In this document: piece after piece, positions 27,045-36,031 of the stretch | Numbering within the stretch: the first letter of the stretch is position 1 | How the letters are laid out: each line of letters starts with the position of its first letter | NCBI RefSeq assembly: GCF_000980885.2 | Contig: NZ_LBDA02000013.1 | Location: 1-40,890 of the forward strand | Direction of reading: 5' to 3' | Source: Streptomyces malaysiense | GTDB lineage: Bacteria; Actinomycetota; Actinomycetes; Streptomycetales; Streptomycetaceae | Length of the DNA: 40,890 bases | Made by a program: the position numbers and the translations under genes | The notes under the pieces: model-generated | What the model was told of the DNA's origin: nothing | Database searches by the model: none | What the model saw: only the letters and a program-made list of their open reading frames with translations

Positions 27045-30000
27045 ATGTCCCGGTCCTTCGTCCACCTGCACAATCACACCGAGTACTCGATGCTCGACGG
27101 TGCCCAGAAGCTCAAGCCGATGTTCGCCGAGGTCGCGCAGCAGGGCATGCCCGCGGTCGCGATGAGCGACCACGGCAACATGTTCGGAGCCTACGAGTTC
27201 CAGCAGGTGGCCAAGGGGTTCGAGAACGTCAAGCCGATCATCGGCATCGAGGCGTACGTCGCTCCGTCGTCCCGGCGCGACAGGAAGCGGGAGTTCTGGG
27301 GACCGGGCGGGCAGCGCGCCGTGTCGGACGACGGCGAGGGCTCGAAGGACGTGTCCGGCGGTGGCCGCTTCACCCATATGACGATGTGGGCGACGGGCGC
27401 CCAGGGCCTGCGGAACCTCTTCCGCCTCTCGACGGAGGCCAGTTACACCGGCCAGTTCCCGGCGGGCAAGCCGCGGATGGACATGGAACTGATCAGCGAG
27501 CACGCCGAGGGCGTCATCGCGACGACCGGGTGCCCCTCCGGCGCGGTCCAGACCCGGCTGCGGCTGAACCAGTACGACGAGGCCCGCGGGGTCGCCGCCG
27601 CCTACCAGGACATCTTCGGCAAGGAGAACTACTTCCTGGAGCTGATGGACCACGGGCTGCCCATCGAGCGGCAGGTGCGGGAGGGGCTGCTGCGGCTGGC
27701 GAAGGAGCTCGGCATCCCGCTCCTGGCCACGAACGACGCGCACTACGTCCACGAGGGCCAGGCCGACGCGCACGACAACCTGCTGTGCATCGGTGTCGGC
27801 AAGAACAAGGCGGACGAGAAGCGGCTCCGGTTCCACGGCAGCGGCTACTACCTGAAGACCGCGCAGCAGATGCGGGCCCTGTTCGCCGAACTGCCGCAGG
27901 CGTGCGACAACACGCTGCTGATCGCCGAGCGGACCGGTCCGTACGACGAGGTCTTCGACTACGTCGACGAGATGCCGCGGTTCCCGGACGTGCCGGCGGG
28001 GGAGACGCAGGAGTCGTGGCTGCGCAAGGAGGTCCTCAAAGGGCTCGCCATGCGCTACGGCGACCCCGTCCCGGCCGAAGTGCTGGAGCGCTTCGAGACC
28101 GAGATGTCGGTCATCGGCCCGATGGGGTTCTCCTCGTACTTCCTCGTCGTCGCCGACATCTGCAGGTACGCCCGCGACAACGGCGTGCCCGTCGGGCCGG
28201 GCCGCGGTTCGGCCACCGGCTCGATCGTCGCGTACGCGACGCGGATCACCGAGCTGTGTCCGCTGGAGCACGGCCTGCTGTTCGAGCGGTTCCTCAACCC
28301 CGAACGCATCAACCCGCCGGACGTCGACCTCGACTTCGACGACCGCAGGCGCGACAAGATGGTGCGCTACGTCACCGAGAAGTACGGCGACGCGTACACC
28401 GCCATGGTGAACACGTTCGGCAAGATCAAGGCCAAGAACGCGATCAAGGACTCCTCCCGGATCCTCGGCTACCCCTTCTCCCACGGTGAGCGGATCACCA
28501 AGGCGCTGCCCCCGGACATCATGGGCAAGTCGATCCCGCTCGACGGCATCTTCGACCCCGAGCACCCGCGCTACGGCGAGGCCGGCGAGATCCGGCAGAT
28601 CTACGAGAACGAACCGGACGTGCGGAAGGTCGTCGACACCGCCAAGGGCGTCGAGGGCCTGACCCGGGGCACCGGCGTCCACGCGGCCGCGGTCATCCTG
28701 TCCAAGACCAGGCTGACCGACCGCATCCCGCTGCACATGCGGGCCTCCGACGGCGTGAAGATCACCGGGTTCGACTACCCGTCGTGCGAGGACATGGGCC
28801 TGATCAAGATGGACTTCCTGGGCCTGAGGAACCTGGGCGTCATCGACCACGCGCTGCACAACATCCGGGAGAACCGCGGCGTCAGGCTCGCCACCGTCGA
28901 CCCGCTGAACGGCGACACGGACACCACCGTCATCCCCCTGGACGACCGGAAGACCTTCGAACTGCTGGGCCGGGGCGACACCTTCGGCGTGTTCCAGCTC
29001 GACGGCGGCGGCATGCGCGCGCTGCTGAAGCTGATGGAACCGACCCGGTTCGAGGACATCGCGGCCGCCCTGGCCCTGTACCGGCCCGGCCCGATGGCCG
29101 CCAACGCCCACACCAACTACGCGCTGCGGCAGAACGGCAAGCAGGAGCCGGCCCCCATCCACCCGGAGCTGAAAGAGGTCCTCGAACCGATCCTGGGGAG
29201 CACCCACCACCTGCTCATCTTCCAGGAGCAGATCATGGCCATCGCCCGGACGCTCGCGGGATACACCCTCGGCGGCGCCGACATGCTGCGCCGCGCGATG
29301 GGCAAGAAGAAGCCCGAGGTCCTGGCCGCGGAGTGGAAGAACTTCCACGCGGGTATGACGGGCAACGGCTACTCCCAGGAGGCGACCAAGGCGATCTGGG
29401 ACGTCATGCTCCCGTTCTCCGGTTACGCCTTCAACAAGTCCCACACCGCCGGATACGGACTCGTCTCCTACTGGACCGCCTACCTGAAGGCCAACTACCC
29501 GGCCGAGTACATGGCCGCGCTGCTCACCTCCGTCGGCGACGACAAGGACAAGGCCGGCGTCTACCTGGCGGACGCCCGCAAGCTCGGCGTCACCGTCCTG
29601 CCGCCCGACGTGAACGAATCCGCGGCCGAGTTCGCGGCCGTCGGCGACGACGTCCGGTTCGGCCTGCTCTCGGTGCGCAACGTCGGCGAGAACGTGATCG
29701 AGTCGATCACCACCGCACGGAGGGCCCGGGGGAGGTTCACCTCGTTCCAGGACTTCCTCGACAAGGTCGACCTGCCCGCGCTGAACAAGCGGGCCGTCGA
29801 CTCGCTCATCAAGGCCGGCGCGTTCGACTCGCTCGGGCACACCCGCAAGGGACTGGCAGCCGTGCACGAGACGGCGGTCGACGCGGTCGTGCCGTTGAAG
29901 AAGGCGGCCGCGTACGGGCAGGACGACCTGTTCGCCGGCCTGGGCGGTGCCGGGGGAGGTGCGGACGACCCCGGGTTCGGATTCGACCTGAAGATCGGTG

Positions 30001-30647
30001 AGGACGAGTGGCCGCGGGGGCGGCTCCTGTCCACCGAGCGCGAGATGCTCGGCCTCTACGTCTCCGCGCACCCGCTGGACGGCACCGAGAACATCCTCGC
30101 CGCCCACCGCGACACCACGATCGTCGACCTGCTGTCCTCCGGCCGCACGGAGGGCGTCGTGCGCCTGGCGGGCCTGATCACCGGCGTCCAGCTGAAGATG
30201 ACCAAACAGGGCAACAACTGGGCGATCGTCGACCTCGCCGACCGGGACGGCACGATCGAGGTCCTCTTCTTCCCCGCCGCCTACCAACTCGTGGCGGGGG
30301 CCCTGGCCGAGGACGGCGTGGTGTCCGTCCAGGGCCGCGTCAACGACCGGGACGGCACGGTCAGCCTCTTCGGACAGGAACTGCGCGTACTCGACGTCGC
30401 CTCGGCGGAACGCACCGGCGCGGCCCCGGTAGCGCTCACCTTGCCCTATTACCGCGTCAACGAGCCCGCGATCAGCGAACTCGGGCGGATCGTGAGGGCC
30501 CACCCCGGCGAGAACCCGGTCCACCTCTCGGTCCGCGGAACGCGGAAGACGACGGTCTACCGCTTGCGGGCCACCGTGAACGCCACCACGATCGCCTCCG
30601 ACATCAAGGGTTCGTTCGGCCCGGACGCATGGCGGGGAGTCGCATGA
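27045..30647 (+). CDS. dnaE: DNA polymerase III alpha subunit, DnaE1-type
   Basis: 1200 aa, full length. PHP domain at the N-terminus (HLHNHTEYSMLDG, residues 6-18), polymerase core with GRGSATGSIVAYA, catalytic Asp428 and Asp430 in PDVDLDF and Asp590 in KMDFLGL, tandem helix-hairpin-helix around FQDFLDKVDLPALNKRAVDSLIKAGAFDSLG, beta-clamp peptide QDDLF starting at residue 959, and an OB fold (KMTKQGNNWAIVDLADRDG). The clamp motif and length fit the replicative DnaE1 group, not the mutagenic ImuC/DnaE2 group. GGAGGTG precedes ATG 27045. Compared from memory with the Streptomyces housekeeping protein it differs at many normally conserved positions (for example HNHTEYSMLDG versus HVHTQYSLLDG). 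The neighbours are a cluster regulator and DUF6300, not chromosomal replication genes, so it is probably a second copy. Confidence 0.96.
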   Translation: MSRSFVHLHNHTEYSMLDGAQKLKPMFAEVAQQGMPAVAMSDHGNMFGAYEFQQVAKGFENVKPIIGIEAYVAPSSRRDRKREFWGPGGQRAVSDDGEGSKDVSGGGRFTHMTMWATGAQGLRNLFRLSTEASYTGQFPAGKPRMDMELISEHAEGVIATTGCPSGAVQTRLRLNQYDEARGVAAAYQDIFGKENYFLELMDHGLPIERQVREGLLRLAKELGIPLLATNDAHYVHEGQADAHDNLLCIGVGKNKADEKRLRFHGSGYYLKTAQQMRALFAELPQACDNTLLIAERTGPYDEVFDYVDEMPRFPDVPAGETQESWLRKEVLKGLAMRYGDPVPAEVLERFETEMSVIGPMGFSSYFLVVADICRYARDNGVPVGPGRGSATGSIVAYATRITELCPLEHGLLFERFLNPERINPPDVDLDFDDRRRDKMVRYVTEKYGDAYTAMVNTFGKIKAKNAIKDSSRILGYPFSHGERITKALPPDIMGKSIPLDGIFDPEHPRYGEAGEIRQIYENEPDVRKVVDTAKGVEGLTRGTGVHAAAVILSKTRLTDRIPLHMRASDGVKITGFDYPSCEDMGLIKMDFLGLRNLGVIDHALHNIRENRGVRLATVDPLNGDTDTTVIPLDDRKTFELLGRGDTFGVFQLDGGGMRALLKLMEPTRFEDIAAALALYRPGPMAANAHTNYALRQNGKQEPAPIHPELKEVLEPILGSTHHLLIFQEQIMAIARTLAGYTLGGADMLRRAMGKKKPEVLAAEWKNFHAGMTGNGYSQEATKAIWDVMLPFSGYAFNKSHTAGYGLVSYWTAYLKANYPAEYMAALLTSVGDDKDKAGVYLADARKLGVTVLPPDVNESAAEFAAVGDDVRFGLLSVRNVGENVIESITTARRARGRFTSFQDFLDKVDLPALNKRAVDSLIKAGAFDSLGHTRKGLAAVHETAVDAVVPLKKAAAYGQDDLFAGLGGAGGGADDPGFGFDLKIGEDEWPRGRLLSTEREMLGLYVSAHPLDGTENILAAHRDTTIVDLLSSGRTEGVVRLAGLITGVQLKMTKQGNNWAIVDLADRDGTIEVLFFPAAYQLVAGALAEDGVVSVQGRVNDRDGTVSLFGQELRVLDVASAERTGAAPVALTLPYYRVNEPAISELGRIVRAHPGENPVHLSVRGTRKTTVYRLRATVNATTIASDIKGSFGPDAWRGVA

Positions 30648-31003
30648 CCGACCCGAGCGCCGGCGACGAGGCGATCCACCTGCGAGTCGGCGCCACACCC
30701 CCCTGCACCCGGTGCGAAGGACCGACCGTACTGCAGGTCCGGTTCCCGTACTCCTGGACCAGCGGCAACGGAAACATCCTCAAGGGTTTGCGAGAGAGCA
30801 CCCTGTGCCCGGTCTGCGACCAGGAAAGGACGGAAGCCGAAGCCCTGTCAGGGCTCCTGACGTCCCGCCACGAACCCGACACCGCCGGCCTCGCGCCCTT
30901 CGTGGGCATGGTCGCCGCGTGGGTCGAATCACTACGACAGGAGCGTGTCGATCTCGACCTCCTGGCCACCGAGCACGAGCGGTGGCAGCGAGGCGACCTG
31001 TGA
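30644..31003 (+). CDS. DUF6300-family small zinc-ribbon-like protein
   Basis: 119 aa. It has two cysteine pairs, CTRC near residue 24 and CPVC near residue 56, that could hold a metal, and the C-terminal block FVGMVAAWVESLRQERVDLDLL, which fits DUF6300 proteins of streptomycetes as I remember them. Its ATG at 30644 overlaps the dnaE stop as ATGA, so the two are translationally coupled. The function of the family is unknown; the coupling with dnaE could reflect an accident of insertion or a real partnership. Confidence 0.85.
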   Translation: MTDPSAGDEAIHLRVGATPPCTRCEGPTVLQVRFPYSWTSGNGNILKGLRESTLCPVCDQERTEAEALSGLLTSRHEPDTAGLAPFVGMVAAWVESLRQERVDLDLLATEHERWQRGDL

Positions 31004-31109
31004 CGACAGCCGTACCGACATGCCTTCCCGGCCCGGGGTGCCGACGGTGTGGTGTGTCGCCGGGTGGCTCACCGCCACGAGGTCCGCACATCGCGGCTGC
31101 GCGGACACG

Positions 31110-31149
31110 ACGGCGCCCCCGCGTGGCGGTCCGCTCGCGGGGGCGCCGT
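31110..31149. terminator. 14-bp perfect inverted repeat after dnaE-DUF6300
   Basis: Arms 31110-31123 (ACGGCGCCCCCGCG) and 31136-31149 pair perfectly across a 12-nt loop. It lies 107 bases after the DUF6300 stop and 57 bases before the next start on the same strand, so it likely ends the dnaE transcript. Confidence 0.75.
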
Positions 31150-31205
31150 CTGGGGGTGTGAATGTAGCGTGGACAGCCCCCATGTGTGCGGTGTGGGAGG
31201 GACGC

Positions 31206-32478
31206 GTGCCCGTTGACCCGCTCTGGAACAGCACGACAGCACTGCGGTTGGCAGCGCAGCGGCGCCCCGGCGCGCTCATCCGGATCGGACGCCGGCACCG
31301 CGCCCGGACGCCGGCCGCGCTCGCAGACCGGATCGGCTGCTTGCCCGCGACCGTCTCCCGTCCGGAACGCCGAACCCAAGTCGCCGACCTGGCCCTGCTG
31401 CACCGTGCCGCCCAGGAAGTCGGCGTCCCCCGACACATCCTCATGACATCCCTCGCGCCACGCTCCACTGCCGCCACGGCGGCCACTAGAGTGACGGCCA
31501 GTCAGCGTGACGCCGAGGATCACCCCATGCGCCGACGTACGCTGCTCACCGCCACGGCGGCCGCAGGCCCCGTCGCCCTGCTGATGGGCCTGGACGATGC
31601 CCTGGCCGACACCCCCGCCCCACCCGGCGCCGGGCCACTGGACCACCGCCTGACCGGCGCCCGCTCCCTGTACGACCAAGGCGCGCACGCACGGCTCCTG
31701 GCCGTACTGCCCGGCCTGCTCGCCGACGCCCACCACGCAGCCAGCTCCCGCCGCGGCCTCGACCAGGCCCGGCTCTCCACCGTCTACAGCCTCGCCTCCG
31801 TCGTCCTCGTCAAGCTCGGCTCCTACGGCCGAGCGCGGCTCACCGCGGACCGTGCCCGTGCCTGGGCCGAGATCTCCGGCTCTCCACTCGCAGCGGCGGC
31901 AGCGGCACGGGAACTGGCCATCGCACCGCGCCACCAGGACCAGCACAGCGCCGCTCAGCGCCTGATGTCCTCGGCGGCCGACGGCCTCGAAGCGACCAGG
32001 CTACGCAGCGACGCCACGGCAGCCGCCTACGCGCAGATGCTCTGCACCCTGGCCTACACCGCAGCCCGGGCCGGACAGCGCACCGAAGCCCTGGCGATGA
32101 CCGAGGACGCCCGCCACGCCACCCGCCGCCTGGCCCAGGCCGCTCCACCCGGCCGGCTGTTCGCCATCAGCCCGGCCCGTCGACCTGTACACGGTGGGCG
32201 TGCACTGGGCGCTCGGCGACGCCGGGAAGAACCTACGCCCCGGGCAGTTCCCGACCGCCGAACGCAGGGCCCGCCTCGGCACCGACATGGCGCGCGCCTG
32301 GTGGGCCTGGCAGCGGCCCGAACGGACCGCCCGGGCAATGCTGGATGCCTACCGGGCCAGCCCGGGCGAGGTCCGCGACCGGCCCGCGATCCGCCGTATC
32401 GTCGACGAACTCGCCGGACGGCACCTGCGCACCAGCGGCGTACGCGAACTGCACGCCGCAGTGACACGGACCGCCTGA
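31206..32478 (+). pseudogene. Frameshifted XRE helix-turn-helix/TPR-like regulator
   Basis: The gene starts at GTG 31206 after GGGAGGGA. Residues 1-75 hold an XRE-type helix-turn-helix (PAALADRIGCLPATVSRPERR). A segment MRRRTLLTATAAAGPVALLMGLDDALA and then alpha-helical TPR-like repeats (YSLASVVLVKLGSYGRARLTADRA, AAAYAQMLCTLAYTAARAGQ) follow, as in a common Streptomyces regulator family. Near 32180 the frame breaks: LFAISPA runs into unrelated Arg-rich sequence, while the expected continuation VDLYTVGVHWALGDAG...FPTAERRARLGTDMARAWWAWQRPE continues in another frame to the stop at 32478. One extra C in the GCCCGGCCCGTCGAC run would explain it. It could also be a sequencing error. A few residues seem missing after GDAG as well. 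Confidence 0.85.
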
Positions 32479-32767
32479 AGGCCGTACGGCGGCGCGGGTG
32501 CGCCGCCCGGGACCAGCATGCGGCGGTTCGGGGACGAGGGCGTTGTCAGGCTCTTCGGGAGAGGGCTTGGGCATGCGCACGGCCTGCCGCAAACCCGATG
32601 CCTCCGGGACATGGCAACAACCCCACGGACAGGAGGAGCAGGGTTCCGCTGCCGGGTCTGCGGGGCCGGTGCAAGGCTCGCATACCCTGCGGTGCGGCCG
32701 ATAGGCCCGGTCCCTTCCGGCGCTTCAGGGCTCGTGCGGGGTGCGCTCTTCGCGCAGGGTGTCTTGT
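32479..32767. other. Intergenic, no gene seen
   Basis: 289 bases between the broken regulator and the small membrane peptide. Open frames exist on both strands but show no family resemblance or ribosome site. Confidence 0.5.
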
Positions 32768-32947
32768 CTACCAGCGGTACCAGCGGTACCAGCGGCCCTT
32801 GCGGCCGCCGCTGTCCGCGGAGCGGACGACGAAGCCCAGCAGCCACACGACGAGCACGATCACCGCGATCCACCACAGCGCCTTCAGGGCGAAGCCCGCG
32901 CCGAAGACGATCAGGGCCAGAAGAAGAACAAGAATCAGGGGAACCAT
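32768..32947 (-). CDS. 59-aa hydrophobic membrane peptide
   Basis: The product is MVPLILVLLLALIVFGAGF, then ALKALWWIAVIVLVVWLLGFVV, then a basic tail ending in repeated YRW. It has two membrane segments and matches the small hydrophobic proteins widespread in Streptomyces. GGAGG lies nine bases before ATG 32947. The tail repeat is encoded by tandem ACCAGCGGT units at 32770-32795, and its copy number may vary. Function is unknown; such peptides are often stress-linked. Confidence 0.85.
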   Translation of the reverse strand: MVPLILVLLLALIVFGAGFALKALWWIAVIVLVVWLLGFVVRSADSGGRKGRWYRWYRW

Positions 32948-33109
32948 CGTTATCGGCCTCCTGGCCACCGGATGCCCTTACTTCACTCTTACAAGCACAC
33001 AAAGTATGAGTTACTTCTATGGAGTGAGGGGCATGTGCGCGCCGTGTGCCCTGGACGGTTCCCCCTCTCCCCCGCCTCACGCACCGCACACGCGGCGCGC
33101 ACCGGTCGG

Positions 33110-33646
33110 TCATCGGCCGCGGTCGCGGTGGGCGGCGACCCGGACCCGGGTTCCGCAGCGGGTCGAGCAGTAGCGCTGCGGGGCGCGGCGCCCGGTGTCG
33201 ATGAAGTAGCGGTCGCAGTCGGGTGCCGCGCAGCGGCCCCATGCGCAGTGGCCGCGTTCACTGAGCCAGAGGGCCAGGGCGAGCGCGGCGGTGGACAGCA
33301 GCCATCGGGCCGGCTGTCCGTGGTGGGGGGGCGCGGTGTGGAGCGACCAGCGGCGTTCGGGCAGGCGGACCAGTCGGGGCCGGGCGGGGTACCGGTCGAG
33401 CAGGGTGTTGATCGCCTCGGCGGCGCTGCCCTCGTCCTCGGTGTCCAGGATGCCGGCGATGACCGCCGCGGCTTGGCGCACTTCTTCGGCGGTGGTCTCG
33501 GTCAGCCGCAGGGGCGGGCCGCCGTGTGCCTCCACCACGGCTTCGAGTCCCTGCGGTGTGGCTCCGCCGCCGTCCTGGACGGTGTTGACCAGGTCGGTCA
33601 GGAAGTACAGGCCGCGCGGGTTGTCGTCGGCGAGCCGGTGGTCCAT
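33110..33646 (-). CDS. CGNR zinc-finger/ABATE-domain regulator
   Basis: 178 aa. N-terminal ABATE-like helical domain (LYFLTDLVNTV, TAEEVRQAAAVIAGILDTED) and a C-terminal four-cysteine finger CAAPDCDRYF...RRYC-type block ending CSTRCGTRVRVAAHR; the usual CGNR motif reads CGTR here. Family members are stress-related transcription factors in actinobacteria. ATG 33646 has GGGAGAG upstream; a second ATG at 33685 sits at the edge of the palindrome at 33687-33715 and is less likely. The gene is divergent from the FAD monooxygenase, so it probably controls that gene through the palindrome. Confidence 0.88.
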   Translation of the reverse strand: MDHRLADDNPRGLYFLTDLVNTVQDGGGATPQGLEAVVEAHGGPPLRLTETTAEEVRQAAAVIAGILDTEDEGSAAEAINTLLDRYPARPRLVRLPERRWSLHTAPPHHGQPARWLLSTAALALALWLSERGHCAWGRCAAPDCDRYFIDTGRRAPQRYCSTRCGTRVRVAAHRDRGR

Positions 33647-33686
33647 GGGTCTCTCCCGCTTCAGGAGGCGGTGTCGCCTCGCCATG

Positions 33687-33715
33687 GTAACGTCTAAATT
33701 AGATTTAGACGTTAC
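33687..33715. promoter_or_regulatory. Palindromic operator between divergent CGNR and FAD genes
   Basis: GTAACGTCTAAA (33687-33698) and TTTAGACGTTAC (33704-33715) are perfect inverted repeats around TTAGA. The AT-rich 29-bp site stands out in this GC-rich DNA and lies 41 bases upstream of the CGNR start and 34 bases upstream of the monooxygenase start, ideal for control of both promoters. Confidence 0.85.
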
Positions 33716-33749
33716 TGGTTGATCGTGCAGGTGGAAGAGGGGGCCCGCT

Positions 33750-35345
33750 GTGGCCGAGTCGCACACGTCCGTGCTGGTCGTCGGAGGCGGGCCCGTAGGG
33801 CTGGTGCTGTCCTGCCTGTTGTCCGGTCAGGGGGTGGACCACGTGCTGGTCGAGTCCCGCCCGGCCGCCTCGCGTCATCCCAAGGCCCGAGGTGTCTCGG
33901 CCCGGTCCATGGAGATCTTCCGGCGCATGGGGCTGGAGAAGGCGGTCCGCGCCGCGGGGCTGCCGGCCGAGCAGGTCTCCTTCTACCGGGGCCGCGACCT
34001 GGTCGACCCCGACTACGTCCGCACCGGTCCCCTCCGGGAGCCCGGCCCCGAGCACACGCCGTCACCGGGACTCGTCTGTTCCCAGGACGTCCTGGAGCCC
34101 CTGCTGCTGCGGCGCGCCGAGGAGTTGGCCGGCCCCCGCGTCCGGTTCGGTACCCGGCTGGTCTCCTTCTGCGACGACGGTCTCGGCGTACGGGCCGTCC
34201 TCGAGGAGCGGGCCGGCGGCCGCCGGTACCGGCTGCGGGCCGACTGGCTCGTCGGCTGCGACGGTGCCTCCAGTGCCGTGCGCGCGGGGGCCGGGATCGT
34301 GATGGAGGGTCCGACCGGTCTGGGGCGGTACCTGAGCATCCGTTTCGAGGCGCCCCTGGGAGAGGTGGTGGCGGACCGCGCCAGCGCCTCGTACTTCCTC
34401 ACGGTCCCCGGGCGGGGCGGCTTCATGGCCGTCGACAACGACCGTCACTGGATCTACCAGTACCCGCTCGGCGCGGGCCCGGGTACGGCAGCAGATCCGG
34501 GTACGGCGGCGGACGTGACGGACCACCGGTTCCTGGCCGGGCTCGTCCGTACGGCGGCCGGTGTCCCGGACCTGGACGTGACGGTCCGCGACACGATGAC
34601 CTGGCGCATGGACGCGCAGCTCGCCGGCTCCTACCGCCGCTCACGGGTCCTGCTGGCGGGCGATGCCGCCCACGTCGTCCCGCCGACGGGCGGACACGGC
34701 ATGAACACCGGCATCGGCGACGCCGACAACCTCGCCTGGAAACTCGCCGCCGTCACCGCCGGACACGCCGGCGAAGCCCTCCTGGACACCTACGAGACCG
34801 AACGGCGCCCGCTCGCCCGCCAGGTCATCGACATCTCCACGGCCAACGCGGCCGACCGGACCGGCTACCGCATCGACGACGAACTCCTCCTGACCGCCGC
34901 CTACCGCTCCGCCGCCGTCGTCCCCGGCCCGGAACACGCCGATCGCCCCGGCGTGCTGGACCCGGCCGGCTGCCGTCCCGGGTGCCGGCCGGGGGAGCGC
35001 GTGCCCCACGTCCGGCTCACCGCCGCGGGTGCCGCGGACGTGACGTCCACCCTCGACCTCGTCGGCCCCGGCTTCACCCTGCTCACGGCCGACGACGACC
35101 CGTTGTGGCAGCCGCAGGCCGAGGCCGTACGGCGGGCGGGGATTCCGCTCGCGCTCCGCGGCGTCCGTACTGCCTCGCGGCGGGAGGCGGTGCCCGGGCA
35201 GTGGGCACGCCTGGCCGGCGCCGCCGGCCGCGCGGATGCCGCACTCCTGGTGCGCCCCGACGGGCACATCGCCTGGCGCGGCGTCCGTCCGACGGACCTG
35301 GCAACCCTTCCGGCCCTGGTGCGGCGTGTACTCGCGGCGCCGTGA
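33750..35345 (+). CDS. Class A FAD-dependent aromatic monooxygenase
   Basis: 531 aa. Rossmann GxGxxG in VLVVGGGPVGLVLS (residues 8-21), a DG motif in WLVGCDGASSAVR, and the GD motif in RVLLAGDAAHVVPPTGGHGMNTGIGDADNLAWKL, all of the PHBH fold. A thioredoxin-like C-terminal domain completes the length usual for polyketide or rifampicin hydroxylases. GTG 33750 follows GAGGGGG. It hydroxylates aromatic substrates with NAD(P)H and O2. The divergent CGNR regulator and operator suggest an inducible, detoxification-like unit, perhaps for foreign antibiotics or aromatic compounds. No link with the NRPS product can be shown. Confidence 0.93.
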   Translation: MAESHTSVLVVGGGPVGLVLSCLLSGQGVDHVLVESRPAASRHPKARGVSARSMEIFRRMGLEKAVRAAGLPAEQVSFYRGRDLVDPDYVRTGPLREPGPEHTPSPGLVCSQDVLEPLLLRRAEELAGPRVRFGTRLVSFCDDGLGVRAVLEERAGGRRYRLRADWLVGCDGASSAVRAGAGIVMEGPTGLGRYLSIRFEAPLGEVVADRASASYFLTVPGRGGFMAVDNDRHWIYQYPLGAGPGTAADPGTAADVTDHRFLAGLVRTAAGVPDLDVTVRDTMTWRMDAQLAGSYRRSRVLLAGDAAHVVPPTGGHGMNTGIGDADNLAWKLAAVTAGHAGEALLDTYETERRPLARQVIDISTANAADRTGYRIDDELLLTAAYRSAAVVPGPEHADRPGVLDPAGCRPGCRPGERVPHVRLTAAGAADVTSTLDLVGPGFTLLTADDDPLWQPQAEAVRRAGIPLALRGVRTASRREAVPGQWARLAGAAGRADAALLVRPDGHIAWRGVRPTDLATLPALVRRVLAAP

Positions 35346-35487
35346 CTCCCGTTGAGACGGTTCGGTCGTCCGGGCGCCGGAAAACGAACGGACCGGATGG
35401 CCGGAGCGACGGTCTGCGCGATCGTGACGTCGGGCAGTCGTACGAAGGCCGCGCTCGGCACCACCGGCAGCAGGAAGCCTCGGCCGT

Positions 35488-35920
35488 TCACCGGACCAGG
35501 GCCTCGGCGAGTTCCTGCGGGCGGGCGGCGAACGGGCTGTGGCCGCCCACCAGCGTGCGGACGGTGAACGGCTCGCCCGGCAGGGCCCGGTCGGCCTCCG
35601 CGATCATCAGGTCCTGTACGGACGTCGGCAGTGCCCGGTCCTGCGCGCAGCGCATTGTGCATACGCGGGATACGACCCCACCGCGACGCGGTCAGGACGA
35701 CGGGGGCCGCCGGGACGGCCGGCGGCAGATCGGGGCTGAGCGCGGAGCGCCAGCGGTCGAAGCGGTCGGCGGGCGTGTCGTGGTAGTAGGTCTGCCGCAG
35801 CTCCTCGGCATAGGCGGGGTCCGACGAGAGCGGGTCGATCCGCACGGCCCCCAACGCCCCGGGTTCACCGAGGCCGAGGCCCTGCCTCCGCGCGGTGGCG
35901 TTCTCGGGCGCGCTCAGGTA
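35488..35920 (-). pseudogene. Alpha/beta-hydrolase fragment with frameshift
   Basis: The C-terminal end reads DRALPTSVQDLMIAEADRALPGE then TVRTLVGGHSPFAARPQELAEAL up to TGA at 35488, typical of a small alpha/beta-hydrolase family with the catalytic His in GGHSPF. Upstream of about 35690 the matching sequence (AEELRQTYYHDTPADRF...SPDLPPAVPAAPVVLTASRWG) is in a different frame. The N-terminal half, with the nucleophile, is missing and is replaced by an oxidoreductase fragment. It is non-functional. Confidence 0.8.
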
Positions 35921-36025
35921 CACGACGTCCTCGAACCGCACCGCGCGGTAGTCGATCACCTCGTCCGCGCCCAGCCGGCGCACCAGGTCGTGCTTGGCCG
36001 CACCGGCCACAAGCCAACCGGCGGG
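35921..36025 (-). pseudogene. Zinc-type quinone oxidoreductase fragment
   Basis: A stretch of about 30 residues (VAGAAKHDLVRRLGADEVIDYR, then FEDVV) matches the nucleotide-binding part of medium-chain quinone reductases. Nothing of the rest of the gene is present. It is fused in frame to the hydrolase fragment at about 35920, marking a deletion junction. Confidence 0.75.
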
Positions 36026-36031
36026 CGGCGG

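Noticed and set aside
27045..30647. Mutagenic ImuC/DnaE2 polymerase
   Set aside because: The clamp-binding QDDLF motif and full replicative length argue for the DnaE1 group, and no imuA/imuB-like gene is near.
26925..30698. Long open frame antisense to dnaE
   Set aside because: Same GC-bias artefact; the plus-strand polymerase is unmistakable.
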